Assembly (NCBI GenBank): GCA_022414725.1
Contig: CM039462.1
Coordinates: forward strand, 179,462,154-179,526,153
Length of the DNA stretch: 64,000 bases
Origin: Microglena sp. YARC
Taxonomy: Eukaryota > Chlorophyta > Chlorophyceae > Chlamydomonadales > Chlamydomonadaceae
Reading direction: 5' to 3'
The notes beneath the pieces were generated by a model that was not told the origin of the DNA, did not search any database, and saw only the letters and a program-made list of their open reading frames with translations. The translations under genes were made by a program, and so were the position numbers. Shown here in pieces: positions 12,350-21,761 of this stretch. Every line of letters begins with the position of its first letter. Positions within the stretch are counted from its first letter, which is position 1.

Positions 12350-15300
12350 ATCCACACACTCACTCACCCCCCCACCCACCCCCCACACACACTATCAGGT
12401 GGCTACACGTGTGCCCAGCAGAAGGCATTTGGCAAGTGCTCGGAGAAATGGCTGTATGATCTTTGCCCAGTGACGTGCAACACATGCCCATCATCCCCTT
12501 CTACAGACTGTAAAGATACCAACGAGTACCCTGGTAAGCTTTATGTATTGATGTTGAGGCTGGAGTAACACTTACAGCAGTTGAGTACTGCACTGATTAT
12601 TTCTCCATCCAAAATGGCCCACCTGGTGATTCGGAGCTAACACTTATTCATCAATGCCGGGTGCGCCTCTTTTAACAAACCTTGGTACATGCACCACCAA
12701 CACACGAGCGCACTCACGCGCACACATGTATACTAAGTACAGGCATTATGCATTCTACCAGGTGGCTACACTTGTGCCCAGCAGAAGGCTTGGGGCAAGT
12801 GCTCGGAGAAATGGCTAAATACACTCTGCCCAGCAACCTGCGGGGCTTGCCCAGATACCGGTATCTTGTGTCGTGACTCAACAAATAAACCAGGTGAGGT
12901 TGATACGCTTCTTCTATCCCCCACCACTCATGAAGTCACTTTATTGGATCTGCTTAAATGTGCCCAGAATTTCTTTGCCTATTTTTGAATTTCTGTGCAT
13001 GTCTTTGTGAGTGTGTTTGTTTGATTGTGTGAGTTTTTGTATGGACACAATCCAGAAGTATCCACATAGGCTTAAGAAACCCCTCCAACTTGTTGCAGTA
13101 CTTTTGGTCGCAACTGGTAAATATACGTACTCACATGTGTGCGTCACTGTTTGTTTTTGTGCGACGCTTCAAACATTGAGCGACTTGGTGCGACCCCAGT
13201 GCAACGCGCTGCCCCCCAAAACCCGTGAAGCGCAAAGCATGGATCCCGAGGGGTTCGGGGGGCATTTCTGACTAGTTTAGCCAGACCCATGCGTCGCCAT
13301 GCAGTGACGGAATGGCAACGCGTCGTTGAAATATAACAAGTGGTGTGCGCCATACACCATCAGTAACCAGTGTTATGGGTGATGAAGACGTTGGTATCAA
13401 TGTCCCTCAAACACCACCGTTGGGCTATCACTGGCTTTGTACGCATCAGCAAATTCACTTCCCTACCCCGCATTCTCCTCCCCAGGTGGCTTCACATGTC
13501 TACGGCAAAAGTTATGGGGCAAGTGCTCAGAATCATGGCTACAGGAACTGTGCCCCTTGACGTGCGGCTTGTGCGGCTTGGGAAGCAATTTCATTTTTCC
13601 ACTTCCATTTCCATCTTCCATTTTCTTCTCAGCTGAAGAGAGTAGTAGGGGCGGCCACATCTTCTCAGCCACTTGGTCAGTCCTTGGAACCAGCCAGCCC
13701 TCCGACCCAACAATCAGCTTCATCCTCGACACTCCCACTTCTGGACCTCGGGCAGACCCTGTGCAAAATATAAGCTTCATGATTGACACACCATCACCGT
13801 CTGATTCTTTTGATCAGCAGATTCTAGGACCTCTGTACGTGTCTAACCCCTTCAACAGTGCCATCAACAACTTTGGGGCCAACCGGGAGGACCCCAGGGG
13901 GTTCGTCACCATTGAGGATAATAAGAGTAGTTCAGACGTCTACTCCGTACCACCCCTGGCTGGTACTCCCTTGGGCATCCAATTCCAAACTGATGAGATG
14001 GAGAATGACACTGCACCCGTGGATCCATGCATGTGCTCTGACAATCCCCCTACAGGCAGCCAGCTGTCCTGCTATGACCTCGTTGTAAGTCACACATTGG
14101 AATTCTGTATGTTTCTGTTCTGTGGTTTCTGTTTGTCATCTGTGTTTTCCTCAACAAATCCCCCCCTTCTATCTATATCTATATTGTCTATCTCGAGTTG
14201 GTGCTATCCACCACTGCAATAGCCTATGGCTGAACAGCACTTGCCCTTTCAGCCGAATGCGTCATTGCTATAGTGCTCTAGAAATATATTGATTCATTGA
14301 GGTTGCAGTCTATTTTACGGTCCAGGCTACCCCCTGGACTGTAAAGTACATTCATATAGTGCTAGGTTCTGGTTGAAGCTATGAAAAAAACGTCTGGATA
14401 AATCTGGGGAAGTATTCCAATAGTGCTGTCTGATAAATATTCTCCAGTTCTGTGTCAGAACTTCAAATATGTATTTCAGCTGGTGCATCTGGCTGACCTG
14501 CAAAATGGTATCCTCGCCCTCACCCTCACCCCCACCCTTCCACACGTACGTAGCCCCATCATCATCCCCACCCACCCACAATCATTGCATTCACACAGTA
14601 CAATTTCATGGCGTGCAATGCGGACTGGGTCACTACCAGCTCTACTTGCCGAGCCTCCCAACCCACCCATGATCCTTGCATGCACACAGAACAATGTCAT
14701 GGCATGCAATGCGAACTGGGTCACTACCAGCTCTACTTGCCGAGCCTCCCCACCCACCCACAATCCTTGCATGCACACAGAACACTTTCATGGCATGCAA
14801 TGCCGACTGGGTCACTACCAGCTCTACCTGCCGAGCCTCCTGTGGGCACTGCACTATGGCAGATCAATGCTTGGACTTTGACCCTCCCTTGGGCGCCTCA
14901 TGCACTGCAGTTGTGGCCGCCAGAAATTGCTCTGATCCATTCCTTGTTGCTGGTGAGTAGCTGAAGGGACCAGCTCTATATACTGGTGTAGCAATAGACT
15001 ACACAAAATGGATGTTTTTGACTTGTTGATGACTAGTTTACTCTAATTTACTTGTTTTATAATACTTAACTCTAACTGTTGTTGTTGATTCCTTGTTGAT
15101 TAGTTTACTCTAATTGACTTCTTGTTTACTAATTTAGTCTAACTGTTGTTGTTGACTTGTTGATGACTACTTTACTCTAATCAATTTGTTTTTTACTAGT
15201 CTACTCTCTATGTTGCCGTTGAATTCTTGCTCACTACTTTACTCTAACTGATGTTGTTGACTTCGTGTTCATTACTTTACTCTACTTCGGTTCATGACCC

Positions 15301-16777
15301 ATGAATTTTATTTTTTGTCTGTTGTTTATTTGTACGTGTGTCCAGTTGTGTCCCGTGTGTCTTTGTCTTTGTGCTTGCTCGTGTGGACTGAAAACTAAAG
15401 GAGCTAGTCTGAAGGAACATGCCCAACCCAACATAATTGCAATCTGCTATCTGCTAACGTATTTGTATGGTCTGAATACAAACACTCCATGGTTGTATTC
15501 CTGCTTTGCAGGCCCCTTCTCTTGATAGGATGCGCAGCCGGTGAGCAGCGTGAAGTCTGATCGTCCATGTCATCTCAAACAAGCCAACCAACCAACAAAA
15601 CAAACACTGACTCAACAAATGCATTCAGGTGGATGGTGTAGGAGGTCATGTGGCTACTGCACTCGCTCGCCATGCCTTGACCAGACGAAGATCAGCCTCT
15701 CAAAGCAGACGATCAGCGCAGATGGGACACCTTCCCTGCGCTCGCCTCTCCTAACGAAGGCTGCTATCCCACCGCCTCTAGGCATGAAAGTCATATCCTA
15801 TAGCACAGATGCCTCAACTACCATGCGCCCACCTCCGCTACCAAAGAAGGCTGCTGTGCCTCCTCCCATCAGCACTCCTCTGATTAACAACAGTGCAACT
15901 GCGGAACCAGACCTGCTCCAGCAGACGACATGTGATATTTGTACAGATGAGCCTCCACCCAATAGCTCTCTCGCATGCGTTCCTCTGAAGGTAGGTGCTC
16001 CTAGGACCGCTGGACCGTGTTCACACGCACATTTGCTGATATATATATACACAAGCATAATACACACTATATGATGTTTGTTTATATGGTGATTTGTGTA
16101 GATACGTGCTACAAAAACGTAATATTGTACGAACATAAATGCGGATGTGTGCATAAACAATCAATAACGTATCTGTTCAGGTAAGGATCCATGTACTAAT
16201 TTACAACTACAGAGTATGCATATAGAAAAGTGGGTGGCCATCCACTCCTCTTCAAGCAGGCCAAACTTCTACATGTGTTGTTAGTCAAGTGTTGCACGGA
16301 CATACTGAAGTTAGGAATCAACCGTGCATTAACATATTATTTTCTCGTTTCAAATTTAAAACCAACTCTTCCTTTATTCTAACACCCATGGTGCCCTGGA
16401 CACGGCCGCAGGCATGGAAGAAATGCGACGCGCCATGGGCTGTCTCTGCCAGTGTGTGCAATGCCACATGTGGGAGGTGCGTTGCGGTTGACCCATGCTG
16501 GGATCGAACACCACCATGGTTGGCTGCAACAGAAGACTGCGCAACAGTGCTGGAGGCCTTCGGGTGCAGCTCAAGTATACTGCGTGCTGGGGGGTGGTGC
16601 CTACGCACATGTGGACGCTGCTCCCTCCCTCCTTGTGTACCCATTGAACTTTGTGAAGATGTGCCTCCCTTGCACCTGGGCTCGTGCACCTCTGTTGTGG
16701 GATCCCAGTTGTGTGATAGTGAAATGGTCCTTGCTGGAGGGTACTGCGCGCTTGCTTGTGGCCGATGCACTCCCTAG
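246..16777 (+). CDS. Multi-exon ShK-domain cysteine-rich extracellular protein (3' part, 5' end outside window)
   Basis: I read 21 exons that join in phase, with one unresolved junction (exon 3 to 4): 246-333, 700-772, 1144-1207, 1927-2001, 2092-2159, 2188-2272, 3238-3311, 3770-3869, 5104-5162, 5948-6026, 6743-6976, 8206-8340, 8986-9120, 9614-9748, 10861-10995, 12399-12533, 12762-12893, 13486-14084, 14781-14952, 15629-15990, 16412-16777 (TAG stop). From exon 6 on the protein is about 15 repeats of a six-cysteine ShK-type domain, typically CxD..PGGYTCAQQKxWGKC....LCPVTCxxC. A proline-rich PPSP linker follows domain 3. ShK domains are common in secreted proteins and in algal wall or matrix proteins; the family name comes from an anemone peptide and implies no toxicity here. 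An extracellular or cell-surface role is inferred. No signal peptide is visible because the gene begins before base 1. Domains are built across introns: each exon carries the end of one domain and the first cysteine of the next. Confidence 0.8.
1228..1680 (+). repeat. Tandem repeat of about 20 bp in ShK gene intron 3
   Basis: About 20 diverged copies of TGTTCCTGGTCTATGATCTA fill the intron after exon 3. The first copy overlaps the sequence that directly follows the exon, so the array may have grown from the exon-intron junction. Confidence 0.8.
2188..6976 (+). CDS. ShK gene exons 6-11: ShK domains 1-3 and proline-rich linker
   Basis: Exon 7 (3238-3311) carries ATCAQQKESAKC. Exon 8 (3770-3869) ends domain 1 with GSYCAVTCGRC and opens domain 2. 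Exon 9 (5104-5162) and exon 10 (5948-6026) complete domain 2. Exon 11 (6743-6976) holds DGYSCAQRKIWGDC through KTCGAC, followed by about 30 residues rich in PPSP and GPTPGP, then CVDDSSPG opening the next domain. Phases match at each junction. The exon 7 donor (ATG|GTGCGG) is the least certain. The linker resembles hydroxyproline-rich regions of green-algal pherophorin-type proteins, which supports an extracellular location. Confidence 0.7.
3940..4110. repeat. Foldback element (MITE-like)
   Basis: The left arm (GAGCAGCTGCTTATAAGCAGCTCCC) and right arm (GGGAGCTACATATAAGCTGC) are imperfect inverted repeats around about 90 bp. Related arms with the core AGCAGCTTCTAGGCAGCT lie at 17180-17310, 34815-34850, 55617-55705 (several tandem copies) and 60880-60905. 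The rest of this intron (3870-5103) holds a poly-C tract at about 4335-4370 and nothing else I can name. Confidence 0.55.
5370..5925 (+). repeat. Tandem repeat of about 125 bp upstream of ShK exon 10
   Basis: Four to five copies of a C/T-rich unit containing CTTGAATCCTTCTTTGTTC and GCAGAGGGTGGCAGGTAATA. The last unit runs directly into the acceptor of exon 10. The unit's own TAGCAG|AGGG resembles the real acceptor AAAG|AGAGG, so acceptor-side amplification is possible but weakly supported. Confidence 0.75.
6382..6526 (-). repeat. Dispersed repeat A, inverted copy
   Basis: Reads GCACGAACTCAAGGCCCCCG through GGCCTACCCCTGGACTGTAA, the reverse complement of the copies at 20136 and 48652. Confidence 0.75.
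7447..8107 (+). pseudogene. Array of five ShK pseudo-exons, 160-bp period
   Basis: Copies start at 7447, 7607, 7767, 7927 and 8087, exactly 160 bp apart. Each has an AG before GGCTACTCATGTGCTCAG and continues through GTATGGGGAGAGTGC to TTTGCCCAGTGACGTGC, i.e. the 5' portion of a ShK exon. Copies 1 and 2 have TAG in place of the second glutamine codon; copies 3 and 4 are open; copy 5 breaks off after about 20 nt into a CT repeat. All lack the final CxxC and linker. They lie in the intron upstream of exon 12 and look like decayed acceptor-side exon copies. Use of copies 3 or 4 as alternative exons cannot be excluded. Confidence 0.8.
8206..12893 (+). CDS. ShK gene exons 12-17: tandem-duplicated single-domain exons
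   Basis: Exons 8206-8340, 8986-9120, 9614-9748, 10861-10995 and 12399-12533 are all exactly 135 nt; 12762-12893 is 132 nt. All are phase 1-1, so any can be added or skipped without a frameshift. Each encodes GGYTCAQQKxxGKCS..WL..LCPVTC followed by a short linker and the next CKDTN cysteine. The flanking introns are duplicated with them: a (CT)n(CA)n tract runs into ACCAG before the exon, and GTAAGC with shared sequence follows it. The repeat unit is about 625-640 bp once later insertions are subtracted. This is recent exon-plus-intron amplification inside one gene. Confidence 0.88.
10207..10780. repeat. Dispersed repeat B, 286-bp tandem pair
   Basis: Two nearly identical units start at 10207 and 10493 with GGTAAACGGTGTTACACAAT, each preceded by (CT)n and ending near a G-run. 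The same sequence occurs at 38424 and 39680; the 39680 copy lies just beyond a minus-strand LINE fragment. Repeat B may therefore be the 3' tail of that LINE, ending in (GA)n on the minus strand (inference). The insertion interrupts the duplicated ShK exon-intron unit. Confidence 0.65.
11306..12210. mobile_element. hAT-like non-autonomous DNA transposon, 905 bp
   Basis: Terminal inverted repeats are CAGTGATTTTTTTAAGG (11306-11322) and CCTAAAAAAATCACTG (12195-12210). The flanks carry a perfect 8-bp duplication GACACGAG at 11298-11305 and 12211-12218. Eight-bp duplications and CAGTG ends are typical of the hAT superfamily. No transposase is encoded. The interior repeats short palindromic words such as ATCGTGC/GCACGAT. 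It split a duplicated ShK intron unit: removing it restores the 625-bp spacing. Confidence 0.88.
13486..14084 (+). CDS. ShK gene exon 18: ShK domain plus 150-residue spacer
   Basis: The longest exon of the gene (599 nt, phase 1 to 0). It opens with GGFTCLRQKLWGKC and LCPLTCGLC, completing ShK domain 10. A low-cysteine, Ser/Pro/Asp-rich spacer of about 150 residues follows, containing two related pieces, ISFILDTPTSG and ISFMIDTPSPS. It ends in a CxC pair and SQLSCYDLV, the start of domain 11. The donor is GTT|GTAAGT. I recognise no fold in the spacer. Confidence 0.8.
14599..14780 (+). repeat. Two upstream copies of ShK exon 19 acceptor and 5' end
   Basis: The real acceptor and exon start at 14781. 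Copies of CACACAG followed by the first about 65 nt of the exon begin at 14599 and 14690, a spacing of exactly 91 bp. They remain similar through TGGGTCACTACCAGCTCTAC and diverge after GCCTCCC. They lack the remaining 100 nt of the exon. Confidence 0.85.
14781..16777 (+). CDS. ShK gene exons 19-21: C-terminal ShK-like domains 11-15 and stop
   Basis: Exon 19 (14781-14952) ends domain 11 (CRASCGHC) and opens domain 12. Exon 20 (15629-15990) begins GWCRRSCGYC, has a Pro/Lys-rich spacer with two PPPLxxK-type pieces, then CDICTDEPPPNSS. Exon 21 (16412-16777) holds three domain ends (CNATCGRC, CLRTCGRC, CALACGRC) and stops at TAG 16775-16777. These domains use the variant 'SC..V....C......GGYCA.TCGRC' and differ from the QQK type of exons 12-18. 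Confidence 0.8.
15017..15300 (+). repeat. T-rich tandem repeat in ShK gene intron 19
   Basis: About five diverged copies of a 55-65 bp unit containing GTTGACTTGTTGATGACTA and TTTACTCTAA. No coding signal. Confidence 0.7.
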
Positions 16778-16875
16778 TGTGAGCCTAGAGCCATTCCTAC
16801 AGCCAGATCTACTGACCGCTGCACTTCCTAGTCCAAATGACATCCTAGTGGCAGTCAGCAGTTTTTTTAGGTTAT

Positions 16876-17480
16876 ATGAAGTACAGTACAGTGCGCGCAC
16901 GCTTGTAGTACAACAAATGAAAGACTCTTCTTGTCTTGCAGTGGAACCAAATTATCCATGTTGACTCCAAAGCTTCCTCTGTATATGACAAGCCAAGCCA
17001 AGCGCTGACCCCACCTACTCTTTTTGTCACAAAAATCTTATCCCTGGACCCAAAACTCTTGTCACTGAAATCATCTACAGTAAAAAGTATAAAGTTCGAG
17101 CGTGCATGCCGTCTCCAATATGTGTCTGGGGTCAACCACCCTCCTTAGTTAGGTTCACTGTTTATTTTTTGGGGCTATGCATAGCAGCTTCTAGGCAGCT
17201 TCTTCCACCCACAGCTGGCATGACCGGCATTCCAATGCAGCTGTAATCTTTGGGCTCGTCTCAGTCCCTGGCTAATGGAGCTGGGTGGAAGCTGCTATGT
17301 GTAGCCCCCACCCCACCCCACCCCACCCAAAAAAACAGTCGTTTGGTTGTGCATTCCAGTAGGATAGGTCAACCACAGGGTTTCTGTCTACATCCTCCAA
17401 AGATCCCTATTCATCAAAAAGCTTGCCTGGCAAAGCTTTGTATACCATATGTTGTTGTTTTATTCTGTTATTACTAAACG
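16876..17480. repeat. Duplicated block, partner of 20464-20643
   Basis: The block AAGTACAGTACAGTGCGCGC through CATGTTGACTCCAAAGCTTC is repeated at 20464-20570 with about 90% identity by eye. A second shared part (AAGATCCCTATTCATC, CTTGCCTGGC) lies at 17400-17430 and 20600-20630. The end near 17460-17500 is a degraded version of the minus-strand exon at 20644-20785. A foldback at 17165-17320 interrupts it. Confidence 0.6.
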
Positions 17481-18934
17481 AGATCGCCCTGACGCTCTCC
17501 TTCAGGGGGCGAACTCCCCCTCCTTCTCCCTTGTGATGGGCACAAGTGTCTTACAGAACTAAGCGGTGTAAAAAGTAACCGGACTCATAGATCGGGCCAA
17601 GAGTCAATATTGCATACTTTCGTAGGCCATTGGGTCTGACTTTGGGACACAACTGCAGAGGTCGGGCAGGGGGGAGGGGGGGGGACCCTAGTTTATAGCC
17701 CTCTCATATTCATGCCTGGAAAGAGCAACATGAGTCTGGTGGTGGAGTTTGGTCCCTGAGTGTCATGGACTATGCAGCTTCTAGACAGCTGCCTGGTGTG
17801 GTGCTCCCATGCATGCATGGAGGGCATGGGGAACAGAAGAGCGTGTAGCCATGGGCTGATCAGGCTCGGTTATTAGAGAGCGCAGTCTGCGAATTCCAAA
17901 GGACTCTCGAAAATAGTTGGCTGGCCTCGTAGGATAGGAGACAGCTCGAAGGGTTCGACTCTGATTGCAGCCATGAATCAGGCAACTATTCCAATGTTTA
18001 ACTAGGCGCTTATAAGAGGATTTGAAAAGGGGTTGGAGAAGAGAAGGGCGAAAAACTGGTGGGGGAGGGTAGGGAGGGACAAGCAATGTAGCTTTTGCGT
18101 CGAGGCCTAGGGATGAATGCGCAGTATTTCGCGTCAGGGCTGCTCGAAATTCATGCAATTGGAGGTCTGCGGTGTGGCCTGGTAAAACTCTGGAGTTACA
18201 AGATTAGTGAGTGGACAAATGCGGAAGTGGCGCTCGAGAACGAGGAGCAGCTTCGCACAGTGCGATGTTAAAGAATGAGCCACTTAGTAACGGAAATGGG
18301 GGTGAGGCGGGCTAAGGTTATGGAATTTCGAATCGACAGCTCTGACGCGCGAGTTCAGCGGTCTTTCAGAGAGAGAGAGACAAGATTTTTTCATAACCGG
18401 CAATAAAGGGGAGAGGGAAGGGGGGCATCCTGGACAGGAAACAGATTAACAGATAAACGGACACAGACCTGAGGCTCACCCTAAGGTGTAGCCAGGAGGC
18501 CCATGGCCAGAGGGCCACAGCAATAGGTGAGACAGCAGAGCTGGTTGATGTGAACCATGGGGAAGGGGGGTTCACCAGTCCATGGAGATAAACGAGGACC
18601 TCAGCAGTTTTCCCCCTCTCCTCGGAGCGAAATCTGGTAGCAAATTGATGCCCGAAAAAGGGGCATGTGCAGAAGCAGGGCTGTACTTTTAGTATCCAGG
18701 TTTCCTGCACCTTGGGCTGCTGTATCGGCTGCGAGAAGGCTTGCGGCTTCCACGCGAATGCGTGAAAGGCAAGAGAGCGAAATCTGGTATCGAATGTGTG
18801 GGTGGGGGTGGGGGGGAGAGAGGGGAGGGGGGGAGTCTATACAAGCAAATATAAGTTATGTTTCTGGATACGCTGTGGACAGGCTTCGTTTATATAGGTT
18901 CTTTTATACAGGTTCGTTTAGGCAGGTTTGTATA

Positions 18935-19704
18935 CCGTAGGCGCCTGTAATGTTGGCGGTAAATTTGGCGGTTGGGGTACCGCCATGTTACTGCAAGGTA
19001 GGCGTGTAGGCCAAAACCGGTTGGAGCACAAACCGGATCAACCGCCAACGTTCAGGCGCGAGCAGCTGGACTACAGTGCAGTACACACTCAAACATACAG
19101 CCTCAGAGAGGGTCAAACACCGGTATGTGGCCTGCTAGTTCGCTTCTGCATATTGTCATAATTGATGGATTTCTCCAAGGACGTTGGGCCTTCGCTCCCT
19201 GTCCCCTCTTCAAGGTGGTGCTCCCCGCCTTATCCCACAACAACGACCCGGCCAATCTCTCATCTCTTCGTTTTCCCACTGCTTATGTGGCATAGAATGT
19301 GTTTTAAAATGGAGCAGGCATGGCCAAGAATGTGTTTTGTTTTAATATGTCACAGTGCGTCCCATGCGTACATGATGAGGGGGCATAGCCTACCGGCACT
19401 ACCAGCCTAGAGATTCCTTTTTTAGCCCCTCCTTTTTGGTTGGGGAGGTCCCTTTAGCCTGTTTGGCCTACCCTTGGACTGTAATAATAACAACAACTGC
19501 TAATGGGGCATTGAATGTGTTTTAAAATGGAGCAGCCATGGCCAAGAATGTGTTTTTAAATGGAACCGCCAGTGCATGGCACTTGGACCAATTTATGTTT
19601 CTCCCAAATTGTAAATTACCGCCAAAGTTCTGGCACAGAGTCATTTGGTGCATTTTTTTGTGGCCGCCAACAATTAAAAGCGCCAACAATACAGGCGCCT
19701 ACGG
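18935..19704. mobile_element. Inverted-repeat DNA element with TA target duplication, 770 bp
   Basis: The ends are CCGTAGGCGCCTGTAATGTT and, inverted, AACAATACAGGCGCCTACGG. TA flanks each side (18933-18934 and 19705-19706). It sits inside a tandem GTTTAGACAGTTTCGTT-type array (about 18880-19930), which it splits. No transposase; it carries an inverted fragment of repeat A at 19410-19490. A TA duplication is compatible with a Tc1/mariner-type or related MITE. Confidence 0.7.
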
Positions 19705-19706
19705 TA

Positions 19707-19930
19707 ATCAGTTTGGTTAAGTTCGTTTAAATAGTTTAGTTCGTTTAGACAGTTTCGTTTAGACAGTTTAAACAGTTTAGTTTGTTTAGACAATTTAGTT
19801 TATACAGTTTCGTTCATTTCGTTAAACAGTTTAGTTCGTTTAGACAGTTTAAATACCGGTAGTTTGGTTAGTTTAGACAGGTTCGTTTAGAAAGCTTCGT
19901 GTAATCGTGTATACAGTTTCGTTTGTTTGC
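19707..19930 (+). repeat. GTTTAGACAGTTT tandem array
   Basis: Roughly ten diverged copies of TTCGTTTAGACAGTTTAAAC. The left part of the same array lies at 18880-18932, on the other side of the inverted-repeat element. Confidence 0.7.
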
Positions 19931-20135
19931 CCCTCCTGGTTTGCCCTACTGGAATTTGGTTATATGGCTCCAACCAGCAATTTGGCTTCTCACCGTCTTC
20001 GGCAGTGAAATAAATCACCAGGAAAACTATACCACCAACCCCCCAAACCCTAAAACCCTGAACCCTTAATTGCTGAAGATGATGGCATCTGAGAAGTGTG
20101 AGCTGATGGTGTTTGACTTCACAGGCCACATGCTT

Positions 20136-20282
20136 GTATGTTACAGTCCAGGGGTAGGCCAAATAGGCTAAATGGACTTGCCCAAACGTGTATTAAGGGC
20201 TTAAAAAGAAAAAGCACAGACGAACTGAACCCCAAACAAATCGTTTTGCCGACGGGGGCCCTGAGTTCGTGCTACAGTGTTA
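20136..20282 (+). repeat. Dispersed repeat A
   Basis: Full-length copy from TACAGTCCAGGGGTAGGCC to GAGTTCGTGCTACAGTG; closely matches 48652-48803. Confidence 0.75.
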
Positions 20283-20643
20283 TTTTAATTCTACAATCTA
20301 TCAGTGGTCACACATGATGTCTGTCTAATGTCACATACCCCACGAAGAGCATCCCGAAGGTGTTGAAAAACACCGTGGTGGGGAGTGTTGCGAGAGCGCA
20401 GAGGAGACTCAGGGTCCACAACAACAACTTGATGGCAGTCACAGGTCTTATTGGCAGGCTGCATGATTATACGAAGTACAGTACAGTGCGCACACGTTTG
20501 TAAACAAATGAAAGACTCTTTTTGTCTTGTAGTAGAACCGAATTATCCATGTTGACTCCAAAGCTTCCTATGTATATTGGTTTGTCCACATTCTCCGAAG
20601 ATCCCCATTCACCAAAACGCTTGCCTGGCCGTCTATTGTTATT

Positions 20644-20785
20644 TCATTCTCTATTCTTACTAAACAAGATCACCCCGACCAGCAGCAGTACAATCAGTAC
20701 TGTGACAGTAGTGCACGCAATTACAGGTGGCTTCGCCACTTGTCGAGCAAGCAGTACTGAGTCCAGTGGGGCGCACTTAGCCACT
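20644..20785 (-). CDS. Possible terminal exon of a single-pass membrane protein
   Basis: On the minus strand an acceptor CTAG at about 20789-20786 leads into an open exon of about 46 codons ending in TGA (20646-20644). It encodes a hydrophobic run of about 21 residues (VIACTTVTVLIVLLLVGVIL) followed by the short basic tail FSKNRE. This is the normal layout of a C-terminal transmembrane anchor. I cannot find its upstream exons with confidence; a minus-strand open frame at 21497-21330 ends at a plausible donor but in the wrong phase. A decayed copy of the tail lies at about 17460-17500. Confidence 0.35.
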
Positions 20786-21658
20786 CTAGGTACGATGTAT
20801 AAGTTGTACTATACCAGGGAATGCCACGCACGACACAAGGGAAAGGGGAAGGCATGGGTTCAAACACTGTTTCTCTTGTGCGATACACCCGGATATTATA
20901 TATTTAAGAAGATGTTACATGCTATGTATCGATAACTTGATAGAGGACACGCAGGTCTACTAGTTTGGTGCAGCAAGCACTACCGGTCGTAGGGTAGATT
21001 ATCCGGCACTACATGGGAAGGCGTGAGTCATCAGATCGTACTGTAGGGTATCAGCACTACACGGGATGACATGAGACAACAGATACACATAGCAGCTTCC
21101 AGCCAGCCACTGGGTCAAGCACAGAGCTTTCAGCTGCATTGGAATGCTTGTCGTAGTAGCTTTCTTACGCATGACCTAGCTTCACGTTTGGGGCCAACGA
21201 CGCGGACGGGGAGCCGCTTAGAAGCAGCCACGCGTGGCCCGGCGTAGCACCAAAAATAAACATTGGGTGCAGTTCGTCCCCGTGCCGGCATGCCTGACCG
21301 ATGAGAGTGGGCCAGAGAGGACTGGGCCTACCTGAACAACTCAGTGAACAACTGGCGAAACCTGATACAGGGTGGCAGATCTTATCAAGATCGAAGCGGC
21401 AGGCCCGTGACTTTTCCGCAATGCCCCACATCGGGTTGGTTAGATCTACGCTCGTCCACCTGTCCACCAGGCCGAAGGTCAATCGCGTGCCACGCATACT
21501 TACATTCGTCTATTTCTTTTTCACTAGCAACCCACCAGCAATCATGTCTAGTCTACTCCTCAACGGTTGCCCCGTGGCGCTGCCCAGGGTGCGCACATGC
21601 CCAGCCAGTTCCTCTCCAGCTCGATCGAAAACGTCCCAACTATGCTTCACCCACACCC

Positions 21659-21761
21659 ATGCGCCGATGCTGTCCACCCACCCACTGTTCTCCACCTTTC
21701 CGTGCACTGATGCCCCACCCCCACCACACGCAGCGCTCGGTTGGCTCCAAGGCGTCTGCAG
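21659..21761 (+). CDS. DXS: DXS exon 1: transit peptide
   Basis: Begins [10 protein letters not shown] and ends VGSKASAG before GTAAGC, phase 1. The other candidate start, ATG 21544 (MSSLLLNGCPVALPR), looks like a better transit-peptide start but is in another frame. A 31-nt GTGCGC...CTCCAG segment at 21589-21619 would reconcile the two frames if spliced out, which is very short for an intron. Confidence 0.55.

Larger units (their letters stand above)
16778..21543. other. Intergenic region between ShK gene and DXS
   Basis: Contains a duplicated block (16876-17480 versus 20464-20643), a foldback (17165-17320), a GTTTAGACAGTTT-type array carrying a TA-flanked inverted-repeat element, and a copy of repeat A. 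From 17500 to 18880 I see only scattered non-conserved open frames and no gene I can support. The DXS promoter must lie just before about 21540; I recognise no TATA box. Confidence 0.6.

Noticed and set aside
246..16777. A toxin gene, because of the ShK domain name
   Set aside because: Multi-domain ShK proteins with long linkers are common non-toxin extracellular proteins in many eukaryotes; nothing here indicates a toxin precursor.
21165..21497. A 110-codon minus-strand gene just upstream of DXS
   Set aside because: It overlaps the expected DXS promoter, has no recognisable domain, and its possible donor does not join in phase to the exon at 20785.
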